This document shows positions 18,420-19,026 of a stretch of 19,026 nt of DNA, in pieces; the first letter of the stretch is position 1, and each line of letters opens with the position of its first letter. The translations under genes were made by a program, and so were the position numbers. The notes beneath the pieces are model-generated. The model did not search any database and was not told the origin of the DNA. It saw only the letters and a program-made list of their open reading frames with translations. The DNA is from Haplosporangium gracile (taxonomy: Eukaryota > Mortierellomycota > Mortierellomycetes > Mortierellales > Mortierellaceae): assembly GCA_015499985.1 (NCBI GenBank), contig JAAAUF010000812.1, positions 1-19,026 of the forward strand, written 5' to 3'.

Positions 18420-19026
18420 GCAAGTTCTTGCACTGGAGTGTTCCCGTTTTGATGCTCCCTCGTAGCGTCTGTATTTTTCTTTTTGCCACCATTTAGCGAT
18501 TAGACTTTTTTTTTTCTTGACTGGCTTGCCGTGGCATCTTTTCCTTTTTGGACCGGTCGATATCAAAGATCTACATGCTCCTGACCAACGACCCCCCTTT
18601 ATTCCAATTCTTCTTCCACTTTGCGCTTTGTGTGATCTAGTTAGGAGCGTTTACATTTCCGAAGAAAGAAATACATGTCCCAAAATGAAATATGTCCCGG
18701 GGTCCCTCGGATTGACACGTAGTTTCATGCTCGACAGGACTCGTATGCCACGATGCAAATGCAGGTCCTTCCTTCTTGCCAAGCCATGACCTCATACCCA
18801 TTGCCACCACCATCAAGATGGATGGAGAGAGAGGGAGGCAAAGCAGATAACAAAAGAAAGACAAGCCTAGCAAGGGCTGGCATTGAGGGAGAGAGAGAGG
18901 GAGAGGGCGAGAGAGAGGCACTCAGTTAGTCGAGGAAAGGCGCGTGCGAACATTTTTTTTTTAAAAAGGCCGGGTCCCCTCTGTAAAATGAAAGTCATCA
19001 TGCGAGCTGCCTTTGACGCGTTTTCT
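18420..19026. other. 3' flank, no supported gene
   Basis: Downstream of the TUT-like gene. Frames on both strands are short and lack domains. A GA-rich simple repeat lies at 18886-18918 and a T/A run at 18953-18966. No AATAAA was seen close to the stop. The right edge of the window may enter another gene's leader, but nothing coding is visible. Confidence 0.45.
18886..18918. repeat. GA-rich simple repeat
   Basis: (GA)n with GGGA interruptions. On the complementary strand it is a CT-rich tract of the kind seen in the leaders of several genes in this window, so it could belong to a minus-strand transcript starting nearby. Confidence 0.7.

Noticed and set aside
18237..18566. 109-codon minus-strand frame rich in Lys and Arg
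   Set aside because: Antisense of the acidic tail and 3' flank of the TUT-like gene; no independent support.

Overview
This window looks like nuclear DNA of an early-diverging filamentous fungus, most likely Mucoromycota and probably Mortierellomycotina. The lineage is an inference. It rests on GT-AG introns of about 80-200 nt in ordinary housekeeping genes, a Crinkler (CRN) N-terminal module of the type found in Mortierella-like fungi, Glomeromycotina and oomycetes, a GATA-finger SNF5 protein, and pyrimidine-rich leaders. No bacterial operons, rRNA, tRNA, CRISPR or intact mobile element was seen.

Layout, left to right. 1-820: the 5'-truncated, decayed front half of a Crinkler gene (+). 1465-1980: a small four-finger C2H2 protein (+). 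1981-4085: a gene-poor stretch ending in a TATA-box promoter. 4086-4316: a 76-residue secreted, kexin-processed, six-cysteine peptide (+). 4317-6849: gene-poor DNA with a CA-rich microsatellite and one unidentified multi-block coding remnant (5617-6111, +). 6850-8025: 20S proteasome beta-1 subunit PRE3/PSMB6 in five exons (-). 8532-10722: the SNW/SKIP (Prp45) splicing and transcription factor in five exons (+), sharing a roughly 500 bp divergent promoter with PRE3. 10905-13117: a SNF5/SMARCB1-family chromatin remodelling subunit with polyQ N-terminus and C-terminal GATA finger, in four exons (-), convergent with SNW1. 13526-14635: an intronless predicted type II membrane protein with one DxNxDGxxD calcium-loop motif (-). 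15998-18419: a Cid1/TUT-like nucleotidyltransferase (+) with degenerate catalytic residues and an in-frame TAA before the PAP-associated domain. The last 600 bp carry no convincing gene.

The centre (6.8-13.1 kb) is a compact housekeeping block for protein turnover, splicing and chromatin. The left flank is gene-poor and holds lineage-specific or decaying genes: the CRN relic, the secreted peptide and the unknown remnant. The strongest leads are the nucleotidyltransferase-like gene, which lacks the third catalytic aspartate and is split by a stop codon, and the kexin-processed cysteine-rich peptide. I found no multi-gene system that I can claim to be new.
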